A program made the position numbers and the translations under genes. DNA of 64,000 nucleotides from Pseudomonas migulae (GTDB taxonomy: Bacteria > Pseudomonadota > Gammaproteobacteria > Pseudomonadales > Pseudomonadaceae). Within the stretch, counting starts at the first letter, position 1, and the number at the start of each line of letters is the position of its first letter. Shown in pieces: positions 44,929-53,262 of the stretch. The stretch is from assembly GCF_024169315.1 (NCBI RefSeq), contig NZ_JALJWR010000001.1:1137501-1201500 (forward strand), in the 5' to 3' direction. Under the pieces are notes generated by a model. The model was given only the letters and a program-made list of their open reading frames with translations, was not told the DNA's origin and did not search any database.

Positions 44929-45366
44929 ATGACTGACGATATCGATCAAGTGCTGATCACGGCGTTGATGGAGGACTCACGGCGTTCGCTCAAGGCCCTG
45001 GCGAACCTCAGCGGCCTGTCCTCGCCCAGCGTCGCCGAGCGTTTGCGCCGCCTCGAAGAACGCGGCGTGCTCAAGGGGTACACCGTCGAGATTGATCCCA
45101 AATGCTTCGGCTATCAACTCCAGGCCATCGTGCGTATCCGCCCGCTGCCGGGCCAGTTGCAGGAGGTGGAACGGCAGATCCAGGCCATCCCCGAATTCAC
45201 CGAGTGCGATAAGGTGACCGGCGACGACTGCTTCATCGCGCGTCTGCATGTGCGCTCGATGGAACAGCTGGACACCCTCCTCGACCGCCTCAACACCCAC
45301 GCCGAAACCAACACCGCGATCGTCAAGAAAACCCCGGTCAAACGACGTTTGCCGCCGATGGCGTGA
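44929..45366 (+). CDS. Lrp/AsnC-family transcriptional regulator
   Basis: 145 residues. N-terminal helix-turn-helix (DIDQVLITALMEDSRRSLKALANLSGLSSPSVAERLRRLEERGVLKGY) and a C-terminal RAM ligand-binding domain (about 65-140, ECDKVTGDDCFIARLHV). Amino acids are the usual effectors. Divergent from the DMT exporter gene. Start at MTDDIDQ after AGGGG; a bidirectional terminator follows. Confidence 0.92.
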   Translation: MTDDIDQVLITALMEDSRRSLKALANLSGLSSPSVAERLRRLEERGVLKGYTVEIDPKCFGYQLQAIVRIRPLPGQLQEVERQIQAIPEFTECDKVTGDDCFIARLHVRSMEQLDTLLDRLNTHAETNTAIVKKTPVKRRLPPMA

Positions 45367-45387
45367 GCCTTCAGGCAAATCGCAGGC

Positions 45388-45415
45388 AAAAAAAACCCGC
45401 TTTCGCGGGTTTTTT
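45388..45415. terminator. bidirectional rho-independent terminator
   Basis: AAAAAACCCGC TTTC GCGGGTTTTTT lies between the AsnC-type gene and the convergent Bax-inhibitor gene; the A-tract and T-tract let it work in both directions. Confidence 0.92.
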
Positions 45416-45431
45416 ACTTCAAGCCTGGCGA

Positions 45432-46103
45432 TTAATCATCGCGGCTCATGATGCCGAAGATCTGCAACAAGCTGATGAACAGGTTGTAGATCGATACATA
45501 CAGGCTGATGGTCGCCATGATGTAGTTACGCTCGCCGCCGTGAATGATGGCGCTGGTCTGGAACAGAATGCAGACCGACGAGAACAGCACGAAACCTGCG
45601 CTGATCGCCAGTTGCAGACCGCTGATCTGGAAGAACAGGCTCGCCAGCGTCGCACCCAGCAGGACGAAGAAACCGGCGGTGATGAAACCACCGAGGAAGC
45701 TCATGTCCTTGCGGGTGATCAGCACGTAGGCCGACAGACCGCCGAACACCAGTGCCGTCATCGCGAACGCCGAGCTGACCACTTCCGCGCCGCCCTGCAT
45801 ACCCAGGTAACGGTTGAGGATCGGGCCGAGCAGGAAACCCATGAAACCGGTCAGGGCAAACGCCGACACCAGGCCCCACGCGGAATCACGGAGTTTGTTG
45901 GTCAGGAAGAAAAGGCCGTAGAAACCGATCAGCACCACGAAGATATTCGGGTAGCCGACACGCATCTGCTGGGCAACGAACGCCATCACGCCGCTGAATG
46001 CGAGGGTGAGTGCGAGTAAGCCGTAAGTGTTGCGCAGGACGCGGCTAACCTCTAGCTGCTCAGCCTGCACGCTGTTATTAACTGCGTAATCCTGTTCGCG
46101 CAT
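45432..46103 (-). CDS. Bax inhibitor-1/YccA-family membrane protein
   Basis: 223 residues with seven predicted transmembrane helices (LLALTLAFSGVMAFVAQQM through YIMATISLYVSIYNLFISLLQ). Bacterial homologues interact with the FtsH protease or act as pH-sensitive calcium leak channels; the late SLYVSIYNLFISLL with preceding acidic residues matches this family. Stand-alone gene. Confidence 0.92.
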   Translation of the reverse strand: MREQDYAVNNSVQAEQLEVSRVLRNTYGLLALTLAFSGVMAFVAQQMRVGYPNIFVVLIGFYGLFFLTNKLRDSAWGLVSAFALTGFMGFLLGPILNRYLGMQGGAEVVSSAFAMTALVFGGLSAYVLITRKDMSFLGGFITAGFFVLLGATLASLFFQISGLQLAISAGFVLFSSVCILFQTSAIIHGGERNYIMATISLYVSIYNLFISLLQIFGIMSRDD

Positions 46104-46180
46104 GGCGACACTCCTGTTGGTTTGAAACGTTCAGTCGCAAAGATCATAACAGACGCTCTGTAACATGCCATGCAGAGAGT

Positions 46181-46208
46181 TTGACAGTGTGTTTCATTCA
46201 GGTATTAT
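46181..46208 (+). promoter_or_regulatory. sigma-70 promoter of the tRNA-Ser gene
   Basis: A perfect -35 TTGACA (46181-46186) and a -10 TATTAT (46203-46208) are 16 bases apart. GCGCCCGCAACGC just downstream resembles a GC-rich stringent discriminator, as at stable-RNA promoters. Confidence 0.85.
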
Positions 46209-46226
46209 GGCGCCCGCAACGCAAAC

Positions 46227-46314
46227 GGAGGTGTGGCCGAGTGGTTTAAGGCAACGGTCTTGAAAACCGTCGACTGTAACAGGTCCATGAGTTCGAATCC
46301 CATCGCCTCCGCCA
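46227..46314 (+). tRNA. tRNA-Ser (anticodon UGA)
   Basis: 88 bases with acceptor stem GGAGGTG/CGCCTCC, discriminator G and an encoded CCA end. The anticodon stem ACGGT/ACCGT holds loop CTTGAAA, so the anticodon is TGA at 46261-46263, reading UCA codons. A long variable arm (CGACTGTAACAGG region) and T loop GTTCGAATCC confirm a class II serine tRNA. Confidence 0.97.
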
Positions 46315-46324
46315 TCTTATGTAT

Positions 46325-46354
46325 GACAAAGCCCTGATTATTCAGGGCTTTGTC
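46325..46354 (+). terminator. terminator-like hairpin after tRNA-Ser
   Basis: A 13-base stem GACAAAGCCCTGA / TCAGGGCTTTGTC starts ten bases after the tRNA end. Only a weak T stretch follows (GTTTCT). Probably ends the tRNA transcript or guides 3' processing. Confidence 0.7.
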
Positions 46355-46511
46355 GTTTCTGGGGTTTGCGGTTTCTGCTTCAGTCTCTCTGGATCGTTTT
46401 CCGGATCTTTTCGGTCATTTCCGCGCCCCCTACCCTGCGAAGGCGCCTATTCAGCCAAATCCATCAGCGCCATCAATATGTGAAAAATGCATCTGGAGAT
46501 GATCCGATAGA

Positions 46512-46910
46512 TCAATGAGATTGCCGTTGCCTCTGTAGCTCCCTCTTCAACCAGGTGCTTGCCGGTTCTACGCCTACTGGACATCGCACCTCATAGGTGC
46601 GGCCACTCATACTGCTTTTAGTGGCAGCAAGATCGATGAAGTCTTCTGCGCTGTTCACCATGTTCTTGCCTTCGAGATAATTCAGCTTCTTCTCCAGATG
46701 CGCCCGAGCACGGGGACCTGGGTACTCGCTTCCGTTGCGCACAAACTGACACTCACTGTGCTCGACAAAGTCCAGCAAGCCCTTTATCTCTTGAGTGGCT
46801 TGAGGGGTGGCTTGAACCTGCCCATTAGTGACGATTGCGATAAAGCTGATACCTGCAGCCATCGTCAATTGGTTGATAAGCCGCGCCTTGCCCCCCATCC
46901 ACATCCGCAT
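46512..46910 (-). CDS. DUF5329 family exported protein
   Basis: 132 residues. N-terminal signal segment (LTMAAGISFIAIVTNGQVQA), then the DUF5329 pattern LLDFVEHSECQFVRNGSEYPGPRARAHLEKKLNYL and AEDFIDLAATKSSMSGRTYEVRCP, with two conserved cysteines that may pair. Function unknown. It lies close downstream of the phospholipase D gene on the same strand. Confidence 0.85.
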   Translation of the reverse strand: MRMWMGGKARLINQLTMAAGISFIAIVTNGQVQATPQATQEIKGLLDFVEHSECQFVRNGSEYPGPRARAHLEKKLNYLEGKNMVNSAEDFIDLAATKSSMSGRTYEVRCPVGVEPASTWLKRELQRQRQSH

Positions 46911-46958
46911 GATTCATCCCGGTCCTGAAGGTGAAATGAATGGAGTTACCTCCAACAG

Positions 46959-48533
46959 CTACAACATTCTCTCCAGCCCGATCGTGCTGCTAAGCCACGA
47001 ATTGAAGCGTCGCCACCAACTCCCCGGCTCCTTGGTCAACGTATGCTGTTTGCCGTCATCCTCGGTGACCCAGACCAGCTGATTCTTTTCCAGCACGGCA
47101 TGATAACTGAGAGTGGGTGCCATACCCTCCAGGGCCAGTTCGCGCACGCGTCCGGCGAGTTCCGGATTATCCACCAACACCCCGACTTCGGTGTTCCACA
47201 ATAATGAGCGCGAGTCGAAATTGAACGAGCCGATAAAAGCTTTCTGCTGGTCGAAAATCATCGCCTTGCTATGCAGGCTGGAGTCGGAACTATTGGAGGA
47301 TCCGCTGTGAAACAGGCGCGGTCCGCTGTCGCTGTCACCATTGTCGCCGGACTGGCGGCGTAATTCGAACAACTGCACACCATGCTCCAGCAAGGTTTGG
47401 CGATAAGGGGCGTACGCACCGTGCGCGGCGGGCACATCGGTGGCTTCCAGTGAGTTGGTCAGCAAGCTGATCGACACGCCGGCGTCGGCACGATTGGTCA
47501 AGTACACCACCCCCGGTTGGCCGGGCACCATGTAGGCCGAAACCATGATCAGCTCCTTGCGGACGCCTTCAAGCTCGGGTGCCAACTGGGTGGTCAACAG
47601 CAAGTGCGGGGCGGGTTCGCCCTTCGACAAGACCTTGCTCGGTGCATCCCACATCGCTTTATTCCAGGCCCAGATCAACTCCCGGCGCCAGACATGCAGG
47701 CGTGGGAGAGTGGTGTAGCTCATCAATTGCTGGTAGAGCGCATGATTCTGTTTGCGCGTTTCCTCCAGGGATTCGTCCAGCCGGGTCCGGAGGTTTTTCA
47801 GGTCCCTGGTCGTCGACTGGGTCGAGAGAAATTGCTCGATCGGCTTGCTCAGGGCACTGTTCCAGTATTGATCGAAACCATGTCCCAACTGTTCTGCGAC
47901 CGGACCGACACTGAGCATGTCGATGTCTTTGAAATTCTTGTCGGGCTGCGCATCGAAATACTCGTCCCCCAAATTGCGCCCTCCGACGATTGCCACGCAG
48001 TTGTCCGCCACCCACAATTTGTTGTGCATGCGTCGGTGTTGCTGCGACAGATTGAACAGCCGGCCCATCGTTCGCGTCATGACGGTGCTGCGGCCCAGGT
48101 GTAGCGGGTTGAACACGCGGATCTGAATCTGCGGGTGCGCAGCCAGCGTCGCGATCATTCGGTCCAGGTCATCGCTGGCGGTGTCATCGAGCAGAATCCT
48201 CACGCGGACTCCGCGGTCGGCGGCGTCGAGCAGCTCGCTCACCAGTATCCGCGTACTGATGCCGTCGTGGACGATGTAATACTGCAAGTCGAGGCTGCTT
48301 TGGGCGTTGCGAATCAGCTCGGCGCGGGCGGTGAAAGCCTCGGCACTATCGGATAACAAGCGAAAGCCCGATTGGCCCTGATGGGGAGCTACCTGGGCCT
48401 GGATAGAACGACCGAACGCCGAATCGCTCGCGGGCAAGGCCTGACTGGGTTCGTGAGGGACATTGAGTGTCGTACAGCCACCCAAGAGCAAGGCGAGCAA
48501 CAGAAGAGCAAGCAGGGGCTGTTTGATTCTCAC
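46959..48533 (-). CDS. phospholipase D-family lipoprotein (ClsC/YmdC-like)
   Basis: 524 residues. A lipoprotein signal LLLALLLGGCTTL precedes two HKD catalytic motifs: HNKLWVADNCVAIVGGRN and HSKAMIFDQQKAFIGSFNFDSRS. This two-HKD layout and length fit ClsC-type cardiolipin synthases, which join phospholipids in the envelope; other PLD activities cannot be excluded. ClsC usually works with a small partner encoded beside it; the DUF5329 protein is the only neighbour here. Confidence 0.88.
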   Translation of the reverse strand: MRIKQPLLALLLLALLLGGCTTLNVPHEPSQALPASDSAFGRSIQAQVAPHQGQSGFRLLSDSAEAFTARAELIRNAQSSLDLQYYIVHDGISTRILVSELLDAADRGVRVRILLDDTASDDLDRMIATLAAHPQIQIRVFNPLHLGRSTVMTRTMGRLFNLSQQHRRMHNKLWVADNCVAIVGGRNLGDEYFDAQPDKNFKDIDMLSVGPVAEQLGHGFDQYWNSALSKPIEQFLSTQSTTRDLKNLRTRLDESLEETRKQNHALYQQLMSYTTLPRLHVWRRELIWAWNKAMWDAPSKVLSKGEPAPHLLLTTQLAPELEGVRKELIMVSAYMVPGQPGVVYLTNRADAGVSISLLTNSLEATDVPAAHGAYAPYRQTLLEHGVQLFELRRQSGDNGDSDSGPRLFHSGSSNSSDSSLHSKAMIFDQQKAFIGSFNFDSRSLLWNTEVGVLVDNPELAGRVRELALEGMAPTLSYHAVLEKNQLVWVTEDDGKQHTLTKEPGSWWRRFNSWLSSTIGLERML

Positions 48534-48805
48534 GGAGCGTACTCCGGGTGGTGGCGATCAGGGATGCCGGTTCCCGAAGAATAGCCAGTTGGTTTTCACC
48601 TGGTCGTATCGACCTTGCGCACTGTTTCTTCGATCTGCGGGGTTGTTTTTGGAGCGTAGTTCATCCGCTCGCAATTGAGGTATCTGCCCCAAGACGCAAA
48701 GATGTTGCCGACAGCAATCGGCAAGAAAAAAAACAACTGCCAAAGCTTATGAAAATGACTCCGCGACTCATTTTCGTATCCACCACCCTTCATACCTGGC
48801 AAAAC
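48534..48805. other. gap with no supported gene
   Basis: A minus-strand reading frame (48596-48802) would code for up to 68 residues with a hydrophobic stretch KLWQLFFFLPIAVGNIFASWG. It has no clear ribosome-binding site and I recognise no family, so it is left as a possible small membrane protein only. Confidence 0.3.
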
Positions 48806-49695
48806 TCACCAGTCCTGCAACAGTTCCAGGGCCCGATCAAAGTCGAACAACTCTATCTGTTCCGCGACCAGAGCCAGATGCCTGGCCAAGGCCCGATCGA
48901 GTGACAGATTGCGCAGTTCGGTAAGCGCGTCCATGGCGGCCGTGTCGCTTTCGGCCAACAGACCTTTGAGCCTGTTCAACGGCTCGCTCAACTCCGAGCC
49001 ATCCTGAAGGCTCTTGCCCATCGATGCCGGGGCGTTTCCCGTCAGGGCGTCCAGCGCGGCCAAGGTCGGCAGCAGGTAACGCTCGACCTCCGACGCCAGG
49101 CCATGCACCACCTGAGCGGGCTCGCCGTTCTGGCAGGCCTGCTCCAGCACAGCGGCGGCCTGCGCGGTCTGGAATTGCTCGGCAAAATCGATCTGTGTGT
49201 CGCGAAACTTGCAGAGAAGGCGCAGATAGAGTTCTCGCCGGCCCATGCAGGTAGCCAGGCCGGCAACCATATCAATGCCCTCAAGACGATCTGGCAGCCC
49301 ATCCGGAAGGCCTGCATTTAGCGATGCTGGAGTGCCCCGTGGCGTGATCCATTTCGCCAATGTGGCGAACATGTCATCGACATTGAGTGGCTTGGAGATA
49401 TGGTCGTTCATGCCACTGCTCAGGGCTCGCTCGCGATCACCGTCCATGGCGTTGGCGGTCATGGCAATCACCGGCAAAGCATTAAAGCGCGGCTATTGGC
49501 GAATCCGCTGGGTGGCGGTGTAGCCTTCCATTTCCGGTATTTGGCGATCCATCAGCACGCCGTCGAAGTTGCCATCCTAGGCCAGAATGTCGAGCGCCTC
49601 CTGGCCGTGCCAGTCCAGCCGCAGCCTTATGCCGACACTTTCCAGCAGCTCGCAGGCCAGCTTAGAAAAATCTGAATCGCCAAGAGAAAGTCGGA
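48806..49695 (-). pseudogene. decayed 3' remnant of a hybrid sensor kinase (receiver + HPt domains)
   Basis: Read continuously on the minus strand, a receiver domain is recognisable: LACELLESVGIRLRLDWHGQ, DGNFDGVLMDRQIPEMEGYT, then LPVIAMTANAMDGDRE and SSGMNDHISKPL, followed by a helical HPt-like region to the stop. The frame is interrupted by TAG twice, after DILA (about 49576) and after RIRQ (about 49497), where homologues have sense codons. The start of the receiver (the VEDN part) and all kinase domains are missing, so it is a truncated relic. The last 223 codons stay open and might still be translated from a TTG, but this is unlikely. Confidence 0.8.
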
Positions 49696-49743
49696 GGCTT
49701 TTGGGGGGTCGTTTCTGGCCGTTTTTTGCCTGTCATGACTGAC

Positions 49744-49817
49744 CGGGGTTGGCTGCAGATCCAGAGGCTGGCTGTTCGAATGATCTCATGCCCCTGCACT
49801 TCTGAAGCCCAACCCCG
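49744..49817. repeat. spaced inverted repeat beyond exbD
   Basis: CGGGGTTGG (49744-49752) and CCAACCCCG (49809-49817) are perfect inverse copies 56 bases apart in the gap between the kinase relic and the exbD stop. No function is evident; it may mark the edge of the deletion that produced the relic. Confidence 0.3.
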
Positions 49818-49824
49818 CCCTTTC

Positions 49825-50226
49825 CTACTTCGCCGTAATCACCGACAATTTAGTAATCCCCGCCCGTTCAATCGAGGCCATCGCCCGAGCCACTTCGCCA
49901 TAATTCACGCCATTGTCCGCTTGCAGCTGCACACGCACGTCGGGGTTTTTCGCCTTGGCGGCCTGGAGGTTGAACTCGAGCAGATCCGCCTGGATTTCGT
50001 CCTTGTTGATGAACACCTTGCCCTTGTCGTCGATGCTCACCACCAGCGGGTCTTTCTGTTCCACCGGTGCCACCGATTCGGTCTTCGGCAGGTTGATCGG
50101 GATTGCGTTGGTCAGCAGTGGCGCGGTGACGATGAACACCACCAAAAGCACCAACATGACGTCCACCAAGGGCGTGACGTTGATCTCGCTGAGCACTTCA
50201 TCGCTGTCTTGTGTAGAGAACGCCAT
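49825..50226 (-). CDS. exbD: ExbD biopolymer transport protein
   Basis: 133 residues. An N-terminal transmembrane helix (VTPLVDVMLVLLVVFIVTAPLL) carries the essential Asp of the proton path, preceded by EINVTPLVD, and the periplasmic domain follows. ExbD with ExbB converts proton-motive force to TonB motion. It starts one base after the exbB stop. It is last in an apparent tonB-exbB-exbD operon beside a TonB-dependent receptor. Confidence 0.94.
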   Translation of the reverse strand: MAFSTQDSDEVLSEINVTPLVDVMLVLLVVFIVTAPLLTNAIPINLPKTESVAPVEQKDPLVVSIDDKGKVFINKDEIQADLLEFNLQAAKAKNPDVRVQLQADNGVNYGEVARAMASIERAGITKLSVITAK

Positions 50227-50227
50227 A

Positions 50228-50953
50228 TCAGGACGCCTCCTTGACTTTCTGCCCGGCGACGGTTGCGCCGGACTTGCTCAATGCCGGATGCAGGAGCACG
50301 CGGAACGCGTTTTTCTGCGCGAGGCTATAGAAGTCGTGGGCGAAGTCATCGAGGTCGGCGGCGGTCAGTTTCAGGCGACGCAGGAAGTAGTTGTAGACCA
50401 GCACCGCCGGCACGGCGACGGCGATGCCAACGCCGGTGGCTACGAGGGCGGCGCCGATCGGCCCGGCCACGGTTTCCAGGCTCGCCGAGCCCGCGGCACT
50501 AATACCTTTCAAGGCGGACATGATGCCCCAGACGGTGCCGAACAGGCCGATGAAGGGCGAGGTGCTGCCGATACTGGCGAGGATGGCCAGGCCGCTTTCC
50601 AGCGAGCGTCGTTCGCGCACGATCTGCTGGCGCAGGGCACGTTCGAGGCGGTCCTGGTGGTTGATTGCCTGGCTCAGGTCGGCGGCTTGCGCGTCTTCCG
50701 GTACCTGGATCGCGGCGTAACCGGCCAGGGCGACGCGCGCGGCTGCGCCCGGTTGGCTATGGGCCAGTTCAGCGGCGGAATCGAGACTGGACGCGGCCCA
50801 GAAGTGTTTGTGGAATTTGCGATCCTGGGTCTTCAGGCGGGTGAACTGCACGCCTTTGAGCAGGGCGAGACCCCAGGTGGCTACGGAAAACAGGATCAAC
50901 AGCCAGATGACGGTGTGTTCGACGGATTCGAAGGGGGATGCAATCAGGTTCAT
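50228..50953 (-). CDS. exbB: ExbB proton channel subunit
   Basis: 241 residues from MNLIASPFES, with GGAGAG seven bases upstream. Three transmembrane helices (VIWLLILFSVATWGLALLKG; GLAILASIGSTSPFIGLFGTVWGIM; PIGAALVATGVGIAVAVPAVLVYNYF) and the MotA/TolQ/ExbB signature ASIGSTSPFIGLFGTVWGI. Forms the pentamer around ExbD in the inner membrane. Confidence 0.94.
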   Translation of the reverse strand: MNLIASPFESVEHTVIWLLILFSVATWGLALLKGVQFTRLKTQDRKFHKHFWAASSLDSAAELAHSQPGAAARVALAGYAAIQVPEDAQAADLSQAINHQDRLERALRQQIVRERRSLESGLAILASIGSTSPFIGLFGTVWGIMSALKGISAAGSASLETVAGPIGAALVATGVGIAVAVPAVLVYNYFLRRLKLTAADLDDFAHDFYSLAQKNAFRVLLHPALSKSGATVAGQKVKEAS

Positions 50954-51038
50954 GGTCAGGCTCTCCAACAAGGCATTGAATCGGTTGTAGCGATGCGCCT
51001 TTTGTCAGGTGGCCCGCGGTGTATGTCGACAGGTTGCG

Positions 51039-51851
51039 TTACTTGATTTTGAAGTCGATGGGCACGTTGACCCAGCCGTCCTGGGCGATATCGCCCTGCT
51101 TGGCCGGGACGAAGCTCCAGCGTTTCACTGCTGCCAGCGCGGCGTCGTCGAGTTGATCGCGGCCGCTGCTTTTCTGAATCTGGATCTCGCCGGGTTTGCC
51201 GCTGGCCAGGACATGCACCCGCAGCAGCACCGTACCTTCCCAACCGCGACGCAACGCCAGCGATGGGTATTCCGGCGCCGGGTTTTTCAGGTAACCGGCG
51301 CTGGCCGACGCCGGGGTCACCGGTTTGGGTGCGGGCGGTGCCGGAGGAGCTGGCGCGGCGACCGGTTGTGGTGGCGCGGACGGTACCGGTGGCTGCTCCG
51401 CTGGTTTGGCAACGGGTTTGGGCGCCGGTTTGACCACGGGCTTGGGTTTGGGAACGGGTTTGGGTGGCGGTGGCTTGACCGCCAACTCATCTTCAACCGG
51501 TGGCGGAGGTTCGACCACGGGCTGCGCAATCGGCTCGGGCGGTGGCGGCTCCACCAACGGGGGTGCCGGCTGCGAGAACTCGATGGTCATCGGCGGGATC
51601 TCCGGCGGCACCACCGGCAGTGCCGGCGGTGGGTTCTGGTTGACCCAGGCGATCACCGCGCCATGCAGCACCAGCGCGAACACCCCGAGCAGGACGCCTT
51701 CGCGGCGACTCAGCACCCGCTTGGGCGTGCTGTGCAGCCGCGACAGTGCCAGGGGTTGCCGGAAGACCCGGCCAAGGTCGAGCAGTTCGCCAGCGGGTGC
51801 CGGGTGCCGGAACACCTCGAAGGCACGGGTGGCGCTCTGGACATTGCCCAT
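51039..51851 (-). CDS. tonB: TonB energy-transducing protein
   Basis: 270 residues from MGNVQSATRAF, with AGGAG seven bases upstream. One membrane helix (GVLLGVFALVLHGAVIAWV) near residues 54-72, a long proline-rich spacer with Pro-Lys repeats (PPPKPVPKPKPVVKPAPKPV), and the C-terminal TonB domain with PEYPSLALRRGWEGTVLLRV and VKRWSFVPA. The spacer spans the periplasm and touches the TonB box of outer-membrane receptors. It probably serves the adjacent receptor. Confidence 0.93.
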   Translation of the reverse strand: MGNVQSATRAFEVFRHPAPAGELLDLGRVFRQPLALSRLHSTPKRVLSRREGVLLGVFALVLHGAVIAWVNQNPPPALPVVPPEIPPMTIEFSQPAPPLVEPPPPEPIAQPVVEPPPPVEDELAVKPPPPKPVPKPKPVVKPAPKPVAKPAEQPPVPSAPPQPVAAPAPPAPPAPKPVTPASASAGYLKNPAPEYPSLALRRGWEGTVLLRVHVLASGKPGEIQIQKSSGRDQLDDAALAAVKRWSFVPAKQGDIAQDGWVNVPIDFKIK

Positions 51852-51937
51852 TGATTGACTCCTGTAGATCTTCAAAATTGATATCGAGGCCTGGGTGCCC
51901 GGGGACTCGCCCCTGCGCGGTCCTGACGCCTTGATCC

Positions 51938-53023
51938 CTACACGTGATCCACGTCCGGCTTCGCAGCCGACGGGGTGATTTCACCGATTTTCTCCAGCCG
52001 GGCGCGCACGATATTCCGGCTGATGCCGAGCAACCTGCCGGTCTGCAATTGGTTGCCGTGGCAAAAGCGGTAGGCCGTGCGAAACACGGTTTCCTCGATA
52101 TGCTCATAGAGGTTGGCCTGGTTGCTTTCGAACAGCGCCGTCAACGCTGATTCGAGATCGATCGGCCCCTGCAGGCTGTGGCCGGGTTGAACAGCGCTCT
52201 CGTTACGAATGCCCGAACTGCGCATATCCACCAGGTGCAGGTCATTGGGTTGCACCAATTGATGACGGCATACCAGCAAGGCGTGATGGATGGCGTTTTC
52301 CAACTCGCGGATGTTGCCCGGCCAGCTATGGCCCAAGAGCTTGCGTGCGGCGTCGGCACTCAACGTCGCGCGGTTGTAGCCCAGGCGTTGGCAATGCTCT
52401 TCCATGAAAAATTCCGCCAGCGGCAGGATGTCTCCCGGACGCTCTCGCAGCGCCGGCAACCGGATGGTCGCCACGTGCAGGCGATAGAACAGGTCTTCGC
52501 GAAAATGCCCGGCGACCACCGCGTCCGCCAGGTTGACGTTGGTCGCCGCCACCAGCCGCACATCGATCGGGATCGGCGTCCGCGAGCCCAGGCGCACCAC
52601 TTCGCGCTCCTGCAGTACCCGCAATAGCTTGACCTGCATGTTCAACGGCAAGTCGCCGATTTCGTCGAGGAACAACGTGCCGCCTTCCGCCGCTTCGAAC
52701 CAGCCGGCCTTGCTGGTGGTGGCGCCGGTGAAGGCGCCCTTCTCATGGCCGAACAGTTCGCTTTCCACCAGGGTTTCGGCAAAGGCGCCGCAGTTGACCG
52801 CCACGAAAGGCGCGTCGCCACGACGACTCAATCGATGGATGTGCCGCGCCACCAATTCCTTGCCAGTGCCGGTCTCGCCGAAGATCAATGCATTGGCCTC
52901 ACTCGGCGCCAGACGCTCGATGCGTGTCAGCAATTCCTGGGAGCGCGGGTCCTCGAAGACCAGCACCGTGGCACGCACTGACTTGGTCAGTTGACGGGCA
53001 TGTGGATGAGTGATGAGAGACAT
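51938..53023 (-). CDS. sigma-54-dependent enhancer-binding protein, SfnR-like
   Basis: 361 residues: no receiver or sensor domain, directly an AAA+ domain with Walker A GETGTGKE (49-56), the sigma-54 contact loop GAFTGA (96-101), Walker B GGTLFLDEIGDLP and RLVAATN, then a Fis-type helix-turn-helix (ETVFRTAYRFCHGNQLQTGRLLGISRNIVRARLEKIGE). Length and layout match SfnR, the activator of sulfone/sulfonate use in Pseudomonas, whose activity is set mainly by its own expression. Two GG-N10-GC promoters lie in the nearby divergent intergenic region, its likely targets. Confidence 0.9.
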   Translation of the reverse strand: MSLITHPHARQLTKSVRATVLVFEDPRSQELLTRIERLAPSEANALIFGETGTGKELVARHIHRLSRRGDAPFVAVNCGAFAETLVESELFGHEKGAFTGATTSKAGWFEAAEGGTLFLDEIGDLPLNMQVKLLRVLQEREVVRLGSRTPIPIDVRLVAATNVNLADAVVAGHFREDLFYRLHVATIRLPALRERPGDILPLAEFFMEEHCQRLGYNRATLSADAARKLLGHSWPGNIRELENAIHHALLVCRHQLVQPNDLHLVDMRSSGIRNESAVQPGHSLQGPIDLESALTALFESNQANLYEHIEETVFRTAYRFCHGNQLQTGRLLGISRNIVRARLEKIGEITPSAAKPDVDHV

Positions 53024-53063
53024 GAGCGGCTTATCCGGACCGAGAGAATGAACTCATAGTGAC

Positions 53064-53079
53064 GTATATTTTTATATAC
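53064..53079. promoter_or_regulatory. AT-rich palindrome upstream of the sigma-54 activator gene
   Basis: GTATAT TTTT ATATAC lies about 40 bases before the activator start, in an AT-rich tract that probably holds its promoter. It may be an operator controlling synthesis of the activator. Not matched to a known regulator. Confidence 0.35.
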
Positions 53080-53183
53080 AAATAATCATATAAATTCATT
53101 TATATATTCCTTAAACGAATATCAATTTTTGACCACGTTTTGGCTGAAACCCCCGCTGGCTCTGGTCCGGAGCAATCCAGACA

Positions 53184-53233
53184 GACTGCTGCTACAGCAA
53201 CAGTCCATCCGCACAAATGGCTGCTGGAGCAGC
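53184..53233. promoter_or_regulatory. two CTGCTG/CAGCAG inverted repeats between receptor and activator genes
   Basis: GACTGCTGCT-AC-AGCAACAGTC (53184-53205, one mismatch) and GCTGCT-GG-AGCAGC (53220-53233, perfect) lie between the receptor stop and the activator start. They could end the receptor transcript (no T-run is present) or be activator sites; a related palindrome is at 56059-56074. Confidence 0.4.
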
Positions 53234-53262
53234 AGTGAGCACCCGGCCAAAAAGCTGCTTTT

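Noticed and set aside
46227..46354. Integration site (att) of a mobile element at tRNA-Ser
   Set aside because: No integrase, no repeated tRNA 3' end and no phage-like genes are found nearby.
48596..48802. Small minus-strand membrane-protein frame
   Set aside because: Hydrophobic stretch only; no ribosome-binding site and no family known to me.
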